Source: Flectonema sp. DT1601 (taxonomy: Eukaryota; Euglenozoa; Diplonemea; Diplonemida; Diplonemidae). From it: 64,000 nt of DNA. The DNA lies in the NCBI GenBank assembly GCA_964019425.1, contig OZ025795.1, positions 186,001 through 250,000 of the forward strand, in the 5' to 3' direction. A model generated the notes under the pieces. That model did not search any database. It saw only the letters and a program-made list of their open reading frames with translations, and was not told where the DNA came from. Positions within the stretch are counted from its first letter, which is position 1. The number at the start of each line of letters is the position of its first letter. The position numbers and the translations under genes were made by a program. Positions 12,873-25,087 of this stretch are shown one piece after another.

Positions 12873-15800
12873 TTAAACAATAGTACGTAAGTGTTTATCC
12901 TTTAGAGCATCCTGTAGGATATCATCATCCTGTTTGTTTGATTTGGTTAGTCTGACGATAGTACTAAAGTAGGAATCAAATACAACAGAGAGACTAATGG
13001 CAAACATCTTCCGAGGTTGTCTGGACCCACAAAACATAAAGAAGGTCGTGCAGGGGATTCGACTCGGCTATCCTTCAACAACAGGCAGGCAATACGATGA
13101 ATGGAACAACGCACTCACAACAGCGGGCAACAAAAGGATGAAGACCAGACAATCAGACAGCCCGTCGTTGTTTGTCACCAGATCTGCACCCAAAGGGAGC
13201 AGGTAAGGCATCAGCTTGCAATACGACTTTCTCATCATGTGTCTGAAATTACTTCAAAGGAGATACATCAAGAGATTCTTGTACACGTGGGTGTGCGTTA
13301 ATTCCATATCCGGAAGGAACGCGACCGTATTGCGTACTTTCTAAAAAGAGATTGGGAACTTCTTCAACAACAAAAAGGATCAGCAGAGAAGCAGGAACAC
13401 GGCAGAAAAAGCAACGCTCAGACACGAAAGCTACGTCAACAAATAGCATTCAGGTGACTCACGGTCTGCAGAACTATGAGATCGGCTTTCTATCTCGTCA
13501 ATCATTCGCGTTGCTATTTTCCCCTCTTTTCCAACTCCCACAAAAACACAGAAAAGATGTCGCACACACAGAGCTCAGACAGCAGGACGGTAGTTGCAGT
13601 TTGGTTTCATGAGTAAAGGTTGGAAGCCATCAAATATTATGATAAGGTGATCATCTTCGCTCTGAATGACGACAACTCAAATCAACGAGAAGAAGAAGAA
13701 AGAACGACAAGGAAGCACGAAGTCAGCAAGTTTTAAACCTTTTTTCAAGTCACGAGAAATCAGAAGCAAGACTGGCGTTGGAAAGGTTGTGTGTGTTATC
13801 CATCATGTGAATCATGTGAAGGAAGTGAATGTTCGAAGACCAGACAATCAGACAGCCCGTCGTTGTTTGTCACCAGATCTGCACCCAAAGGGAGCAGGTA
13901 AGGCATCAGCTTGCAATACGACTTTCTCATCATGTGTCTGAAATAAATACATAAAAAGCCAGGTGTGAGGCCTCCCACAATACATAGCACAGCAAGGCTC
14001 AAATCAGACAAAGTAGTAGTAAGAAGTTATCGTCAAATATAATCCGACATATGCTTGTTATGATATGTGATCATCATATTACTTTAGACAGTCAGTTTCA
14101 GAGAAAGCAACGCTCAGACACGAAAGCTACGTCAACAAATAGCATTCAGGTGACTCACGGTCTGCAGAACTATGAGATCGGCTTTCTATCTCGTCAATCA
14201 TTCGCGTTGCTCTTTTCCCCTTTTTTCCAACTCCCACAAAACACAGAAAAGATGTCGCACACACAGAGCTCAGACAGCAGGACGGTAGTTGCAGTTTGGT
14301 TTCATGAGTAAAGGTTGGAAGCCATCAAATATTATGATAAGGTGATCATCTTCGCTCTGAATGACGACAATTCAAATCAACGAGAAGAAGAAGAAGAAGA
14401 GAGAACGACAAGGAAGCACGAAGTCAGCAAGTTTTAAACCTTTTTTCAAGTCACGAGAAATCAGAAGCAAGACTGGCGTTGGAAAGGTTGTGTGTGTTAT
14501 CCATCATGTGAATCATGTGAGAAGTGCTGGTATTCCAAATGCATGAAAGGAATCGAAAAAGAACAACGCACTCACAACAGCAGGGCAACAAAAGGATCAG
14601 CTTGAAGGCCGAAATTACTTGAAATCAATAAAAAGGATTTTCATACGAACGAGATCTATTGGGTAATTTCTATAACATCATAAAGCAACAAACAGAGTAC
14701 CAGCAGACCAGACGTCAAGGAGAAAATAAGATAACAATACATACCAACTCACTGTGATATTGAATAGTAATGAATTCTGTTGGATCATCGCATGTGTATG
14801 GTCGAGGCCGACCAAACGGACGCTCTTTACGATCTGTTATGGGCTGGGCGTTGATTGTAATAGCTGTTGATATATCCTCAAGTACAGAAGGTGGGATTGG
14901 ATTCCCAGATAGATCTAACGAAGTTAAAGTGTGATTACTTCTCAATGTAGTCTTTAAAGCCATTCCTCCTTCTTCAGTAATTTTATTATTACACAAATTT
15001 AACCTTGTAATGTATGGATTGATACGAAGAACATCAGCAAGATACGATGCTCCCTCAGAAGTAATCAAATTAGTCGACAGATCAATAGATTCTATATGTG
15101 TGTGAGTTAAGAGACTAGTACATAAGATTCGTACTGCACTATCATCAAAGTATCTCTTTCCATCCCATCTACTGTAGTCTAATGAAGTACAGCTTGGGTC
15201 ATCTGAGGTGAGTACCCTCATATCTCTCTTTAATAACACAGATTGGTTATTTATCATGAGAGCGTATTGCAATTCTTCAAGTGCGCCTTCTGAAATATTA
15301 TTATCAGAGACTGAAACTTTCCAAACTACGTCGTTAATGGCTAGGGCAGAAACCAGTGCTTTGATACCTGTTTTTTTTTTTTTTTTTTGAAACTAAGAAA
15401 GAGTAACATCGAAAAAAAAAAAAGAACAATAAATATACCCTTATCATCAAACTTGTTGTTTGAGAGAGAGAGTCCAGCGATGGTGGTATTTTCTTCTAAC
15501 ATGTCAGCAAGGTATCCAACCCCAACACTAGAAATCTCATTCCGACTTAAATCAACATCAGTAACTGTTATGTTGTCTCGCAGCGCAATTGCTAAGATTC
15601 TACAAGAGACGTCCCCATACAACTTTCTAGGACCACTAGTAGATGGTTCTTGACTAGCACTTCCACGTGACATATCAAGTGTAGTAAGTGATTCAACACT
15701 CGAATATATTGAAGGCAGTGTTCTCTTTAGAGTGAGTGGCTGACTGTTTAAAGCGATGACATCATCCAGCTGGTGGAACAGATTCTTTGCAACGTCATTT

Positions 15801-18103
15801 CCTTCAGCATTTAGAGAGACTAAAACGTCATTTACTTGAAGTGCTTCAATTAAGGCTTCTACTCCACTGTCACCTGTTTTGTTAATTGTTATTGTTGTGT
15901 GCAAATTTTTATGAAGATGAGGAAAACGAGTCATACCAATTCCATTATCGTCAAGGTTCAGTCTAACTAATGATCTATTCTGACGTATAGTTGCTGCGAG
16001 GTATTGACATCCCAGATCACCAATGGTGTTTCCAGCAATATTAAGTTCTGTTAAAGTGTTGTTATGAAGAAGGTATTCAGAGAGTGCTTTCGCGCCATCG
16101 ACTTCGAACGTGTTGTTAGATAAATCGATACTGATAATAGTCTCATTCTCTTTTAATTCATGACATAGAATGATTACAGCTGTGTCGTCGTAGTACTTAC
16201 CATCTGCTAGACTACCTAATTGTAAGTCGGTAAGTGTTGGATCTCCACCTCGTAATCGAGGAGCCATTTGTTTTAGTGACACTGGCTGTGTATTAATCGC
16301 ACAGGCAATTTGAATACTATTTTGCAATTCTTGAGAAATTTTATTTCTCCCACAAGATATCGACAACAGCGTGTTATTCACTTTCAATACCGACAACAAC
16401 GCATTTCCTCCAGCCTCAGCAATGTTATTTCCCTTAACATCGAGCTTTGTAAGAGTAGTATTGCCCTTTAAGCATTCAGACAAGGCAATTATTCCCCTGT
16501 CAGAAATGCTATTATAAGCTAGTAATAAAGTGTGAATTGATCTGTTGTCTTGCATAACGTTTGCTAAATGTCGAATACCGATATCACCGACACTGTTGTC
16601 GCTTAGATTTAGAATCTGAACCTGACTGTTAACCTGAAGAGATCTACATAAAATCATAACTGAATCATCATTGTGATATCTGGACCCGTCATACTCACTG
16701 AAGTCTAAGCGTGTTAGATTCTCTTCATTTGATTCTAATTTCGGTAACACCAATTTCAAAGCAATCGGTTGCAAATTTATAAACAAAGTGTCTTCTAAAG
16801 CGAACATCAATTGGTTACTTACCTCATTCAGTTCTAGGTTTACTGATTTTAGAGAATCATTTGTACCCAGAGACTTGATAAACTGCAACGCACCATTGTC
16901 ACCAATTTCATTATTAGCAAGATTTAAGTCAGTCAGTGAGACATTATCTTTTATTGCGATGGCAATGGCTTCTCCCCCAGCAACAGTTATGTTATTATTT
17001 GGTAGTTGAAGGCTTACAAGTACACGATTTTGTCTGATAACCGTAGCGATGTCAAGAGCACCTTCATCACGAATATGATTATTCGATAAATTTAAAGTCT
17101 GAACTGTCGTGTTTGCCCTCAGTGCAGCTGATAGAATACTTGCGGATCTTGTCATTTCTGATATGCATGAAAAATCAATTGCTTCTAATGTTGGATCGTT
17201 TGCTTGTGTTCTTTGAAGAGCTTTCTTTAATTGTAATGGCTGGCTATTTAACAACAACGCCTTCGATAACAACTCAAGTGCTCCTTGAGAAACAGCATTG
17301 TCACTTAAATCTAAATTCGTTATCTGATCATTTATTTTTAATGTTTCAACAAAAATTCGAGAAGCGTCATCACCAATCTTATTCTTCCTAAGTGTGAGGG
17401 ATACCAATGATGTATTTTTTCGTAACGCATCTCCAAGATCACGAACACCGTGTAGACCAATACCATTATTTGACAAGTTCAAGTCCGTGATAGATTCACT
17501 TTTCCTCAGTAATCCCGAGATTAATTCAGCACCTTTATCCTGTGTGCCTACATTCGCAAGTGATAATGTTGACAATTGCGTGTTGTATTTTAAAACGTCG
17601 GCAACGAGTTGACAGCTTAGATTACAACCACCGTATTGTGACAAGTCAAGTGTTGTTAAATTGGGATCGTTGTTTACCAGTTGAGGCATTGCTTGTTTTA
17701 GTGCGAGTGGTTGAGTATTAAGAAGACATTTACTGTTGATTGACTCAAGTAGTTTTGGTGATACTTGGTTCATCTCAACGTGAAGTGCTTTCAAGCTGTT
17801 GTTTATTTCAAGTATAGATTCTAACTGTTGTGCTCCTGCATCTTGCAATCGATTGTTCTCAAGATTAAGTTCTGTTAACGATCCGTTTTCTCTGAGAGCT
17901 TCAGCTAAAAACTCACCAGCAACAGCAGTTAGTTTGTTGCTTTGTAAATCTAATACTGTTAGTGTTGTGCTATGTTTCAATGCATCACAAACTTGTTGAC
18001 ATTGTAGATCATCAAGCCCTCTACTTGATAATGAAATCTCTTTGTGAGACTCGTCATTTGCGAGGATCTGCTGAATAGCTGATTCCAAACTAGTCGCAAA
18101 CAT
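12873..18103 (-). CDS. Leucine-rich-repeat protein, ribonuclease-inhibitor (NLRC-like) type
   Basis: Exons 18103-15439, 15367-14745 and 12929-12873 give 1,114 residues. The product is almost entirely RI-type LRRs (units such as LTVLDLQSNKLTAVAGEFLA), with no NACHT, kinase or membrane segment, so it is probably an intracellular scaffold. At least six linker modules of the form N-x-QP-x2-LK-x3-P-x-L... -LDxS cut the protein into blocks of about 145-165 residues. The third exon (DDDILQDALKDKHLRTIV, then TAA and AATAAA) is my inference. Its acceptor (AAACAAACAG) matches the window consensus, and the phase is 0 on both sides of a GTATGT donor at 14744. The resulting intron of about 1.8 kb encloses a complete repeat array. 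If that exon is wrong, the frame instead runs past the donor to a stop at 14715. Partner and pathway are unknown. Confidence 0.85.
12996..14681 (+). repeat. Modular repeat array 1 (inside LRR gene intron)
   Basis: Module order on the + strand: end of long B, C (about 13139-13247), D1 (to about 13405), A (to about 13819), short B (AGGAAGTGAATGTTC), C (13835-13943), D2 (to about 14103), A (to 14520), start of long B. Copies are nearly identical to those in the other four arrays. About 64 and 63 bases of ordinary intron remain on either side, so the array looks inserted into a short intron. It is antisense to the LRR gene. Confidence 0.93.
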
Positions 18104-18285
18104 TATTCTTTCAGACTTCTTCTACTAACATGAAGTGTTGATCACTAAAGGTGGGAGGGGGGGTTCAGACCTGATTTGATTTTATAAATAAAATACCGAA
18201 AACCCAAAACACAAATAACTAAACTGAATAACTCATAAATTAAATAAATTAAATCATCAGAGACAGAACCTGTGGTAAAAACAGA

Positions 18286-20278
18286 AAAGCAACGCTCAGA
18301 CACGAAAGCTACGTCAACAAATAGCATTCAGGTGACTCACGGTCTGCAGAACTATGAGATCGGCTTTCTATCTCGTCAATCATTCGCGTTGCTGTTTTTC
18401 CCCTATTTTCCAACTCCCACAAAACACAGAAAAGATGTCGCACACAGAGCTCAGACAGCAGGACGGTAGTTGCAGTTTGGTTTCATGAGTAAAGGTTGGA
18501 AGCCATCAAATATTATGATAAGGTGATCATCTTCGCTCTGAATGACGACAACTCAAATCAACGAGAAGAAGAAGAAGAAGAGAGAACGACAAGGAAGCAC
18601 GAAGTCAGCAAGTTTTAAACCTTTTTTCAAGTCACGAGAAATCAGAAGCAAGACTGGCGTTGGAAAGGTTGTGTGTGTTATCCATCATGTGAATCATGTG
18701 AGAAGCGCTGGTATTCCAAATGCATGAAAGGAATCGAAAAAGAACAACGCACTCACAACAGCAGGGCAACAAAAGGATCAGCTTGAAGGCCGAAATTACT
18801 TGAAATCAATAAAAAGGATTTTCATACGAACGAGATCTATTGGGTAATTTCTATATCATCATGAGATATTGTGGAATCAATAACAACACAGAGAGGCGGA
18901 TCTCAGGCAAAGTCAGATGAGCGAATGGCAAACATCTTCCGAGGTTGTCTGGACCCACAAAACATAAAGAAGGTCGTGCAGGGGATTCGACTCGGCTATC
19001 CTTCAACAACAGGCAGGCAATACGATGAATGGAACAACGACCTCACAACAGCGGGCAACAACAAAAGGATGAAGACCAGACAATCAGACAGCCCGTCGTT
19101 GTTTGTCACCACATCTGCACCCAAAGGGAGCAGGTAAGGCATCAGCTTGCAATACGACTTTCTCATCATGTGTCTGAAATTACTTCAAAGGAGATACATC
19201 AAGAGATTCTTGTACACGTGGGTGTGCGTTAATTCCATATCCGGAAGGAACGCGACCGTATTGCGTACTTTCTAAAAAGAGATTGGGAACTTCCTCAACA
19301 ACAAAAAGGATCAGCAGGGAAGCAGAGGAACACGGCAGAAAAAGCAACGCTCAGACACGAAAGCTACGTCAACAAATAGCATTCAGGTGACTCACGGTCT
19401 GCAGAACTATGAGATCGGCTTTCTATCTCGTCAATCATTCGCGTTGCTATTTTCCCCTTTTTTCCAACTCCCACAAAAACACAGAAAAGATGTCGCACAC
19501 ACAGAGCTCAGACAGCAGGACGGTAGTTGCAGTTTGGTTTCATGAGTAAAGGTTGGAAGCCATCAAATATTATGATAAGGTGATCATCTTCGCTCTGAAT
19601 GACGACAATTCAAATCAAAGACAGGTTCTGGAAAGGTTCTCAAATCAGACAAAGTAGTAGTAAGAAGTTATCGTCAAATATAATCCGACATATGCTTGTT
19701 ATGATATGTGATCATCATATTACTTTAGACAGTCAGTTTCAGAGAAAGCAACGCTCAGACACGAAAGCTACGTCAACAAATAGCATTCAGGTGACTCACG
19801 GTCTGCAGAACTATGAGATCGGCTTTCTATCTCGTCAATCATTCGCGTTGCTATTTTCCTCTTTTTTCCAACTCCCACAAAAACACAGAAAAGATGTCGC
19901 ACACACAGAGCTCAGACAGCAGGACGGTAGTTGCAGTTTGGTTTCATGAGTAAAGGTTGGAAGCCATCAAATATTATGATAAGGTGATCATCTTCGCTCT
20001 GAATGACGACAACTCAAATCAACGAGAAGAAGAGAGAACGACAAGGAAGCACGAAGTCAGCAAGTTTTAAACCTTTTTTCAAGTCACGAGAAATCAGAAG
20101 CAAGACTGGCGTTGGAAAGGTTGTGTGTGTTATCCATCATGTGATTCATGTGAAGGAAGTGAATGTTCGAAGACCAGACAATCAGACAGCCCGTCGTTGT
20201 TTGTCACCAGATCTGCACCCAAAGGGAGCAGGTAAGGCATCAGCTTGCAATACGACTTTGTCATCATGTGTCTGATAT
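18286..20278 (+). repeat. Modular repeat array 2 (upstream of LRR gene)
   Basis: Order: A (18286-18701), long B (18702-19070), C (19071-19180), D1 (19181-19341), A cut short near 19618, a filler of about 20 bases, then the 3' two-thirds of D2 (about 19640-19743), A (to about 20152), short B, and C ending near 20278. The cut-A to partial-D2 junction is unique in the window and looks like a deletion repaired with filler. The array lies about 180 bases before the LRR start codon. Confidence 0.93.
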
Positions 20279-20344
20279 AAGTCAATTTAAAGAACTGTGA
20301 GTGTACATAACTAATGACATAAATATAAACAAAGGCTAACCAAA

Positions 20345-20587
20345 TCAGTTATTATTGCTCCACGTGGCTTCTTGGTATGTGCTGTCAAATATGGTAATTC
20401 GAGGACCCATAATAAAAACCTGGATTGTGTCAAAAAGTTTACCAATTTAAAACATATAAGTGCTAACACTTTCGCAACAGTCGTAGACGTTTCTAACTTA
20501 GCTGCATACATCAGGGACATGCATGTCTCTTGCCCTATCATTAGATATCTTTCGCCTGTCGACGAAACAACGAGTTCCCAATTATAG
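20345..20587 (+). pseudogene. Exon-like + strand open frame between arrays 2 and 3
   Basis: An open + strand frame of 80 codons ends at TAG and has varied, protein-like composition (VIIAPRGFLVCAVKYGNS..., KKFTNLKHISANTF). It has no ATG at its start and would need an upstream exon. Array 2 sits immediately upstream. The minus strand is open here too, so strand is not certain. I do not recognise a family. It may be a gene relic or a single exon of an undetected gene. Confidence 0.3.
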
Positions 20588-20746
20588 CAACCCCGTCACA
20601 CGTTACGTTTACAGAATCTTCTGATCATTTTACTCTTTCACTGAAAACTGTTAAAAAGAATAAAATTAAAATAATAAAAGGGAAATTGGCTTTAACTTAG
20701 TTTAAAAAAATAAAGTTAAATGACAAACAAGAATCGATTCAGCACT

Positions 20747-21018
20747 TTACACTTGCTGATTAATCGCAGCTTTCACAGACTCTTCAAAGAGAGCGCTATT
20801 ATTTTGAGGTAACTGAACAGATTTCAGGGTGTTGCAATTATAGAGGAAACCAACCCCAAATTCCGTCACATCACTAAGAGAGAAAGGTCAAGAGAAGTGA
20901 TGCGCGAACAAGAGGGAAAAAAAAAAGAATTTCTGAAGTGGAACATATTCTGTGGTTGCAATTTCCTTTAAAATACTATTATGGCTCACTTCCCTTGAAC
21001 AGTTACGGATATTAACTT
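20747..21018 (-). pseudogene. BspA-type (LRR_5) leucine-rich repeat fragment
   Basis: The frame ending at 20747 (TAA) reads SLSDVTEFGVGFLYNCNTLK followed by SVQL, a typical LRR_5 unit, then a charged tail ending INQQV. It is closed upstream by a stop. A further LRR-like piece (KLISVTVQG) lies at 21018-20990 and could be joined by GTGAGC...CTCTCTTAG splicing at matching phase. That acceptor is pyrimidine-rich, unlike others in the window. No N-terminal part is found before array 3, so this is most likely a truncated relic of a longer BspA-like gene. It is distinct from the RI-type LRR gene next door. Confidence 0.45.
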
Positions 21019-21258
21019 CTCAAGGATAAGAAATAAAAAGAGCAAGAAAAACTACCAAGCTGCCTCTTTCATTTTATTTTTTTAATTCCTTGCTGAGCAT
21101 TAAAACAGCTCAGAGGGAAACTCAACCTGTTGTTAAGTACTCAAAACACACGAGTGTGAATAAACATGAGCCGAGAAAGACGTGTAAAGAAGGGCAATAA
21201 TTACGGGGGATTAACTGTTCGATTTTGTACGTAAAATACAAATGAATTGCATCATAAA

Positions 21259-23686
21259 TGAGGCCTCCCACAATACATAGCACAGCAAGGCTCAAATCAG
21301 ACAAAGTAGTAGTAAGAAGTTATCGTCAAATATAATCCGACATATGCTTGTTATGATATGTGATCATCATATTACTTTAGACAGTCAGTTTCAGAGAAAG
21401 CAACGCTCAGACACGAAAGCTACGTCAACAAATAGCATTCAGGTGACTCACGGTCTGCAGAACTATGAGATCGGCTTTCTATCTCGTCAATCATTCGCGT
21501 TGCTGCTTTTCCCCTTTTTTTCCAACTCCCACAAAAACACAGAAAAGATGTCGCACACACAGAGCTCAGACAGCAGGACGGTAGTTGCAGTTTGGTTTCA
21601 TGAGTAAAGGTTGGAAGCCATCAAATATTATGATAAGGTGATCATCTTCGCTCTGAATGACGACAACTCAAATCAACGACAAGAAGAAGAAGTGAGAACG
21701 ACAAGGAAGCACGAAGTCAGCAAGTTTTAAACCTTTTTTCAAGTCACGAGAAATCAGAAGCAAGACTGGCGTTGGAAAGGTTGTGTGTGTTATCCATCAT
21801 GTGAATCATGTGAGAAGTGCAGGTATTTCAAATGCATGAAAGGAATCGAAAAAGAACAACGCACCCACAACAGCAGGGCAACAAAAGGATCAGCTTGAAG
21901 GCCGAAATTACTTGAAATCAATAAAAAGGATTTTCATACGAACGAGATCTATTGGGTAATTTCTATATCATCATGAGATATTGTGGAATCAATAACAACA
22001 CAGAGAGGCGGATCTCAGGTGAGTCAGATGAGCGAATGGCAAACATCTTCCGAGGTTGTCTGGACCCACAAAACATAAAGAAGGTCGTGCAGGGGATTCG
22101 ACTCGGCTATCCTTCAACAACAGGCAGGCAATACGATGAATGGAACAACGACCTCACAACAGCGGGCAGCAACAAAAGGATGAAGACCAGACAATCAGAC
22201 AGCCCGTCGTTGTTTGTCACCAGATCTGCACCCAAAGGGAGCAGGTAAGGCATCAGCTTGCAATACGACTTTGTCATCACGTGTCTGAAATAAATACATG
22301 AAATCCAGGTGTGAGGCCCCCCACAAATCATAGCACAGCAAGGCTCAAGTCAGACAAAGTAGTAGTAAGAAGTTATCGTCAAATATAATCCGACATATGC
22401 TTGTTATGATATGTGATCATCATATTACTTTAGACAGTCAGTTTCAGAGAAAGCAACGCTCAGACACGAAAGCTACGTCAACAAATAGCATTCAGGTGAC
22501 TCACGGTCTGCAGAACTATGAGATCGGCTTTCTATCTCGTCAATCATTCGCGTTGCTGTTTTTCCCCTATTTTCCAACTCCCACAAAACACAGAAAAGAT
22601 GTCGCACACGCAGAGCTCAGACAGCAGGACGGTAGTTGCAGTTTGGTTTCATGAGTAAAGGTTGGAAGCCATCAAATATTATGATAAGGTGATCATCTTC
22701 GCTCTGAATGACGACAACTCAAATCAACGAGAAGAAGAAGAGAGAACGACAAGGAAGCACGAAGTCAGCAAGTTTTAAACCTTTTTTCAAGTCACGAGAA
22801 ATCAGAAGCAAGACTGGCGTTGGAAAGGTTGTGTGTGTTATCCATCATGTGATTCATGTGAGAAGCGCTGGTATTCCAAATGCATGAAAGGAATCGAAAA
22901 AGAACAACGCACTCACAACAGCAGGGCAACAAAAGGATCAGCTTGAAGGCCGAAATTACTTGAAATCAATAAAAAGGATTTTCATACGAACGAGATCTAT
23001 TGGGTAATTTCTATATCATCATGAGATATTGTGGAATCAATAACAACACAGAGAGGCGGATCTCAGGCAAAAGTCAGATGAGCGAATGGCAAACATCTTC
23101 CGAGGTTGTCTGGACCCACAAAACATAAAGAAGGTCGTGCAGGGGATTCGACTCGGCTATCCTTCAACAACAGGCAGGCAATAAGATGAATGGAACAACG
23201 ACCTCACAACAGCGGGCAACAAAAGGATGAAGACCAGACAATCAGACAGCCCGTCGTTGTTTGTCACCAGATCTGCACCCAAAGGGAGCAGGTAAGGCAT
23301 CAGCTTGCAATACGACTTTCTCATCATGTGTCTGAAATTACTTCAAAGGAGATACATCAAGAGATTCTTGTATACGTGGGTGTGCGTTAATTCCATATCC
23401 GGAAGGAACGCGACCGTATTGCGTACTTTCTAAAAAGAGATTGGGAACTTCCTCTACAACACACAAAAAGGATCAGCAGGGAAGCAGGAACACGGCAGAA
23501 AAAGCAACGCTCAGACACGAAAGCTACGTCAACAAATAGCATTCAGGTGACTCACGGTCTGCAGAACTATGAGATCGGCTTTCTATCTCGTCAATCATTC
23601 GCGTTGCTGTTTTTCCCCTTTTTTTTCCAACTCCCACAAAACACAGAAAAGATGTCGCACACAGAGCTCAGACAGCAGGACGGTAG
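21259..23686 (+). repeat. Modular repeat array 3
   Basis: Order: 3' part of D2 (from 21259), A (about 21399-21815), long B, C (about 22185-22290), D2 (to about 22447), A (to 22861), long B, C (about 23230-23337), D1 (to about 23498), and A cut short at 23686. It contains two full cycles. One long-B copy holds a 98-codon open frame (21952-22248) that other copies do not keep open to the same length. Confidence 0.93.
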
Positions 23687-24639
23687 GGAGGCGTGTCAGA
23701 CTGAAGTGATCAGGTTAAAGAGAAGAACGAGAACAATAGTTGTTATTGCATAGCTGTTTGGAAAAATAGATATTAAAAGAAATAAAAAGAACTCAAGATT
23801 ATCATGTTCAGTATAAATAGGTTGTGTGTTTTTTTTTTTTTTTTTTTTTTTTGTTACTTGTGTAAAATTGCAACGAAAGTTTTAATACTTTTTTTCTTCT
23901 TCTAGTTAGTTTTTTTTCCCTTGTTTCTCTTGTTATTTTATTTCTGTTTCTTTTTTTGTTTTTCCTTCATTCTTATTTCCCTTGGTGAAGGGTCGTTCAG
24001 ATTGTTTTCACTCAAAAAAAGAATGATGCGAATACATGTTTTTGTTTTGGGGCAAAAAAATATGTGTCAGGCCGAACTCTAGCTAACCACAAAAACAAAT
24101 TAGCTTCTTTTAATTTACGTTTATGATAGATAGATAGGAAGGAAGTCCAATACATTGCGTACTGTGCATCGCTGATACAGCAAGCTAGGGAGCGTCGGGT
24201 TAACTCCCTAGAGCTACGAGGCAACAGCAACGTAATTATGCAGAGACATCTTATCCCACTAGGGTGATATGAGAACAACACGTAAAATGAAATTTTGATT
24301 GAAAAAAAACAGCAAAAAAGGCGGCAAGAAAAAAGGCAATGTTAAACACTGTTGGCGAACTAAATAGTCAACACCCGAGTGCTTCAGACATGAAGTCTAT
24401 TCAGTTTTTTTTTCATTATTATTATTTCTTTTTTTTTTTTTTTTTTCGTTCTTAGGCTGTTCTACTTCTTTAGTTTTATTCAGAAACTGAGAGGGCGACG
24501 TGACAAAGAATACTTCTTTGTACGCATTAAAGAGAGGTTGACATTCTGGTCTGTAATGTATTTGTGGGAAAAAATACTTTTTTTTTTTTTTTTGTTTCCT
24601 CTTTGTGGTGGGAGTGGGTCCTGACACATAGCTGAGTTC
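23687..24639. other. Low-complexity spacer, no firm gene
   Basis: T runs at about 23830-23852 and 24426-24447, and a perfect 8-bp inverted repeat (CTAGGGAG/CTCCCTAG, 11-base loop) near 24186-24212. A short exon-like minus-strand stretch (about 24560-24480, with PLFNAYKEVFFVTSPSQF) lies behind an acceptor-like ATTACAG. It could be a 3' exon of the small gene at 24640 through a weak GTAGGA donor, but I cannot confirm this. Confidence 0.4.
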
Positions 24640-24873
24640 CTACAGACATTCGTCACCGGCTTCACACAGGTGTCCAAATATGTCCATTCTTCCATCTGGT
24701 GCGTATTGTGTAAATGAAATATTGTAGTTAAAAGAAGTGTTGCCCATGTTGGATACGCAAGACAATTCACCTAATGTACCTGGCCGACCCTTACAAATTG
24801 GATCTTTAACTAGTGGAGCTGCCTTCGATGGTGAACCTGCCTGCACGGCCTTGGAAAGTCCTGCGTGTGGCAT
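24640..24873 (-). CDS. Small protein of unknown function
   Basis: An ATG at 24873 opens 77 codons to a TAG (MPHAGLSKAVQAGSPSKAAP..., ...HLCEAGDECL). The frame is open a further 27 bases upstream, to a pyrimidine-rich TCTCTCAG, so there may be a 5' exon or a trans-splice site there. Composition is mixed and not low-complexity, which supports coding. The 3' end may instead continue by splicing toward 24560. No signal peptide, membrane helix or known family was recognised. It lies just downstream of the Q-rich gene on the same strand. Confidence 0.45.
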   Translation of the reverse strand: MPHAGLSKAVQAGSPSKAAPLVKDPICKGRPGTLGELSCVSNMGNTSFNYNISFTQYAPDGRMDIFGHLCEAGDECL

Positions 24874-25087
24874 CTTGTGTAAGAGGTAATGTAAATACAA
24901 CTGAGAGAAAAAAAAACAATAATTGTTTATTAAAAAAAATTGAGTATTTCAAATTCAAAATCCTATAGTATCTAATATTGGTTTCTTCTACTCTAAATGA
25001 AGGTATGTCTGTAGTTCTGGGAAGGTGGCATACTGAGATGTCAGTACTGATGATGAGAGCAACTATGTGTAAGATTTCTATTAAGAT

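Noticed and set aside
13249-13449. Minus-strand frames inside arrays (for example MLFVDVAFVSERCFF...)
   Set aside because: They recur only because the DNA repeats. Length differs between copies and no splice or start context supports them. The + str frames look more protein-like, but neither is accepted as a gene.
24160-24270. tRNA-like segment near the CTAGGGAG inverted repeat
   Set aside because: No T-arm GGTTC-type loop, no acceptor stem pairing and no anticodon arm at the right spacing.
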